This document shows positions 57,127 to 58,534 of a stretch of DNA of 58,534 nt, one piece after another. Source of the stretch: an uncultured Oscillibacter sp. (lineage in GTDB: Bacteria > Bacillota > Clostridia > Oscillospirales > Oscillospiraceae); the NCBI GenBank assembly GCA_910583695.1, contig CAJTZL010000010.1, forward strand, positions 1-58,534. The letters run 5' to 3'. The notes under the pieces were generated by a model. That model was given only the letters and a program-made list of their open reading frames with translations. It was not told where the DNA came from and made no database searches. The translations under genes and the position numbers were made by a program. Numbering within the stretch: position 1 is the first letter of the stretch; each line of letters starts with the position of its first letter.

Positions 57127-58534
57127 GTGAAATTGGAACAGAGTTACGCCATTGAGATGCTGAATATCACCAAGCGGTTCCCGGGCATCGTGGCCAACGA
57201 CAATATCACCCTGCAGCTGAAAAAAGGCGAGATCCACGCTCTTCTGGGCGAAAACGGCGCCGGAAAATCCACGCTGATGAGCGTGCTTTTCGGCCTGTAC
57301 CAGCCGGAGGAGGGCGTCATCAAAAAGGACGGACAGGTGGTTTCCATCAAGGACCCCAACGACGCCAACGATCTGGGGATCGGCATGGTCCACCAGCACT
57401 TCAAGCTGGTGGAGTGCTTCACGGTGCTGGACAACATCATCATGGGCGTGGAGCCCTGCAAGCACGGCTTCCTTCAGAAGGGGGAGGCCCGGGAGAAGGT
57501 GCGGGCCCTCTCCGAGAAGTACGGCCTCCACGTGGACCCGGACGCCCTGGTGGAGGACATCACCGTGGGCATGCAGCAGCGCACGGAGATTTTGAAGATG
57601 CTGTACCGGGAAAATGAGATCCTGATTTTCGATGAGCCCACCGCCGTCCTCACCCCCCAGGAGATCGACGAGCTCATGCAGATCATGAAGAATCTGGCCA
57701 AGGAGGGGAAGAGCATCCTCTTCATCTCCCACAAGCTGGCGGAGATCATGTCCGTGGCCAACCGCTGCTCCGTGCTGCGCAAGGGCAGGTACATCGGCAC
57801 CGTGGACATCGCCTCCAGCTCCCAGGAGGAGCTGAGTCGGATGATGGTGGGCCGGGACGTGAACTTCGTGGTGGAAAAGGCCCCCTCCAAGCCCGGCGAG
57901 GTGGTGCTGGACGTGAAGGGCATGACGGTAGCCTCCAAGCGGCACAAAAACAACGCCGTCAAGAATGTGACCTTCCAGGTCCGCCGGGGCGAAATCGTCT
58001 GCATCGCGGGCATCGACGGCAACGGCCAGACGGAGCTGGTCTACGGCATCTCCGGCCTGGAGCCCCTGAAGGAGGGCACGCTGACCCTGGGAGGCCAGGA
58101 TATCACCAAGGCCCCCATCCGCAAGCGGAACACCTCCGGCATGAGCCACATCCCCGAGGACCGGCACAAGCACGGCCTGGTGCTGGACTACTCCCTGGAG
58201 GACAACATGGTGCTCCAGCGGTATTTCGAGAGCCATTTTGTCACCCCCGCCGGCTTTTTGAAGCGCCGGGCCATCCGGGAGTACGCCGTGGGCCTCATTG
58301 AGCAGTACGACGTCCGCTCCGGCCAGGGCCCCGTCACGGCGGCCCGGAGCATGTCCGGCGGCAACCAGCAGAAGGCCATCATCGCCCGGGAGATCGACAA
58401 GGGCCCGGAGCTGCTCATCGCTGTCCAGCCCACCCGGGGCCTGGACGTGGGCGCCATTGAGTACATACACAAGCAGATCGTGGCCCAGCGGGACGCCGGG
58501 AAGGGCGTGCTGCTGGTGAGCCTGGAGCTGGACG
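57127..58534 (+). CDS. Nucleoside-type ABC transporter ATPase, 3' partial
   Basis: This is a double-domain ATPase of the sugar/nucleoside (YufO/NupO-like) kind. It is open at the window end after 469 codons of roughly 510 expected. The first domain has Walker A GENGAGKST, Q-loop MVHQHFKLV and Walker B ILIFDEPTA. Its signature region is ITVGMQQRTEIL. The second domain has IDGNGQTEL at the P-loop position (no Lys, as usual in this group) and the signature SMSGGNQQKAIIAREI. The start is GTG with AAGGAGGAGG upstream. The permease genes should follow. Confidence 0.93.
   Translation, partial: MKLEQSYAIEMLNITKRFPGIVANDNITLQLKKGEIHALLGENGAGKSTLMSVLFGLYQPEEGVIKKDGQVVSIKDPNDANDLGIGMVHQHFKLVECFTVLDNIIMGVEPCKHGFLQKGEAREKVRALSEKYGLHVDPDALVEDITVGMQQRTEILKMLYRENEILIFDEPTAVLTPQEIDELMQIMKNLAKEGKSILFISHKLAEIMSVANRCSVLRKGRYIGTVDIASSSQEELSRMMVGRDVNFVVEKAPSKPGEVVLDVKGMTVASKRHKNNAVKNVTFQVRRGEIVCIAGIDGNGQTELVYGISGLEPLKEGTLTLGGQDITKAPIRKRNTSGMSHIPEDRHKHGLVLDYSLEDNMVLQRYFESHFVTPAGFLKRRAIREYAVGLIEQYDVRSGQGPVTAARSMSGGNQQKAIIAREIDKGPELLIAVQPTRGLDVGAIEYIHKQIVAQRDAGKGVLLVSLELD

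Noticed and set aside
1..58534. Insertion sequences, prophage genes, rRNA or tRNA genes
   Set aside because: No transposase, integrase, phage structural gene, tRNA cloverleaf or rRNA segment was recognised.

Overview
The window is a flagellum and chemotaxis island from a GC-rich, Gram-positive-type Firmicute. The best guess is a motile gut Clostridia of the Oscillospiraceae kind (Oscillibacter, Intestinimonas or a relative). The placement is inferred from several things: FliY in place of a separate FliN; CheC, CheD and CheV; the flgM-flgN-flgK-flgL-yviE-fliW-csrA order; ylqG/ylqH-type genes; S-layer-homology proteins; frequent TTG and GTG starts; and high GC. Flagellin, motA, fliG, flhF, the rod genes and the hook genes are not in the window.

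Layout. (1) 1-14983, plus strand: the end of motB, then fliM, fliY, cheY, fliO, fliP, fliQ, fliR, flhB, flhA, sigma-28 (fliA), two rod/hook proteins, cheC, cheD, cheV and a degenerate EAL-HDOD protein. The genes are tightly packed and close with a bidirectional terminator. (2) 15043-16601, minus strand: a ParA ATPase followed by a ComFB-domain protein. (3) 16767-26477, plus strand: fliD, fliS, a FliT-like protein, an orphan FtsE-like ATPase, a chemoreceptor, an FtsA-like actin-fold protein and a coiled-coil membrane protein. (4) 40146-26426, minus strand: a FliK-like (YlqG) and a FlhB-C-like (YlqH) protein, a PilZ protein, two giant SLH surface proteins and a second PilZ protein. After a terminator comes an orphan Clp-type AAA+ ATPase. 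(5) 40242-44780, plus strand: cheA, cheW, cheR, cheB and a terminator. (6) 44968-51245, plus strand: flgM, flgN, flgK, flgL, yviE, fliW, csrA and a YjfB-like gene, then a terminator. (7) 51303-53626, minus strand: lexA with its SOS box, secG, and an SLH-like/trypsin-like secreted protease. (8) 54203-58534, plus strand: deoxynucleoside salvage and uptake (deoC, deoD, a BMP lipoprotein, and the start of its ABC ATPase).

How it works together. Regions 1, 3 and 6 supply the export gate, the C-ring, the filament cap and junction proteins with their chaperones, and the late checkpoint (FliA/FlgM, FliW/CsrA). Regions 1 and 5 give a Bacillus-type three-part adaptation system: CheR/CheB methylation, CheC/CheD, and CheV. 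Promoter-like sites resembling sigma-28 sites lie before fliD, cheA and flgM. Four proteins belong to c-di-GMP-related families (two PilZ, one ComFB, one degenerate EAL), but no GGDEF cyclase is present. The most novel-looking parts are the ParA/ComFB pair, the operon joining YlqG/YlqH with PilZ and giant S-layer proteins, the orphan FtsE/FtsA-like genes, and a FliY whose linker carries three extra copies of a CheY-binding-like motif.
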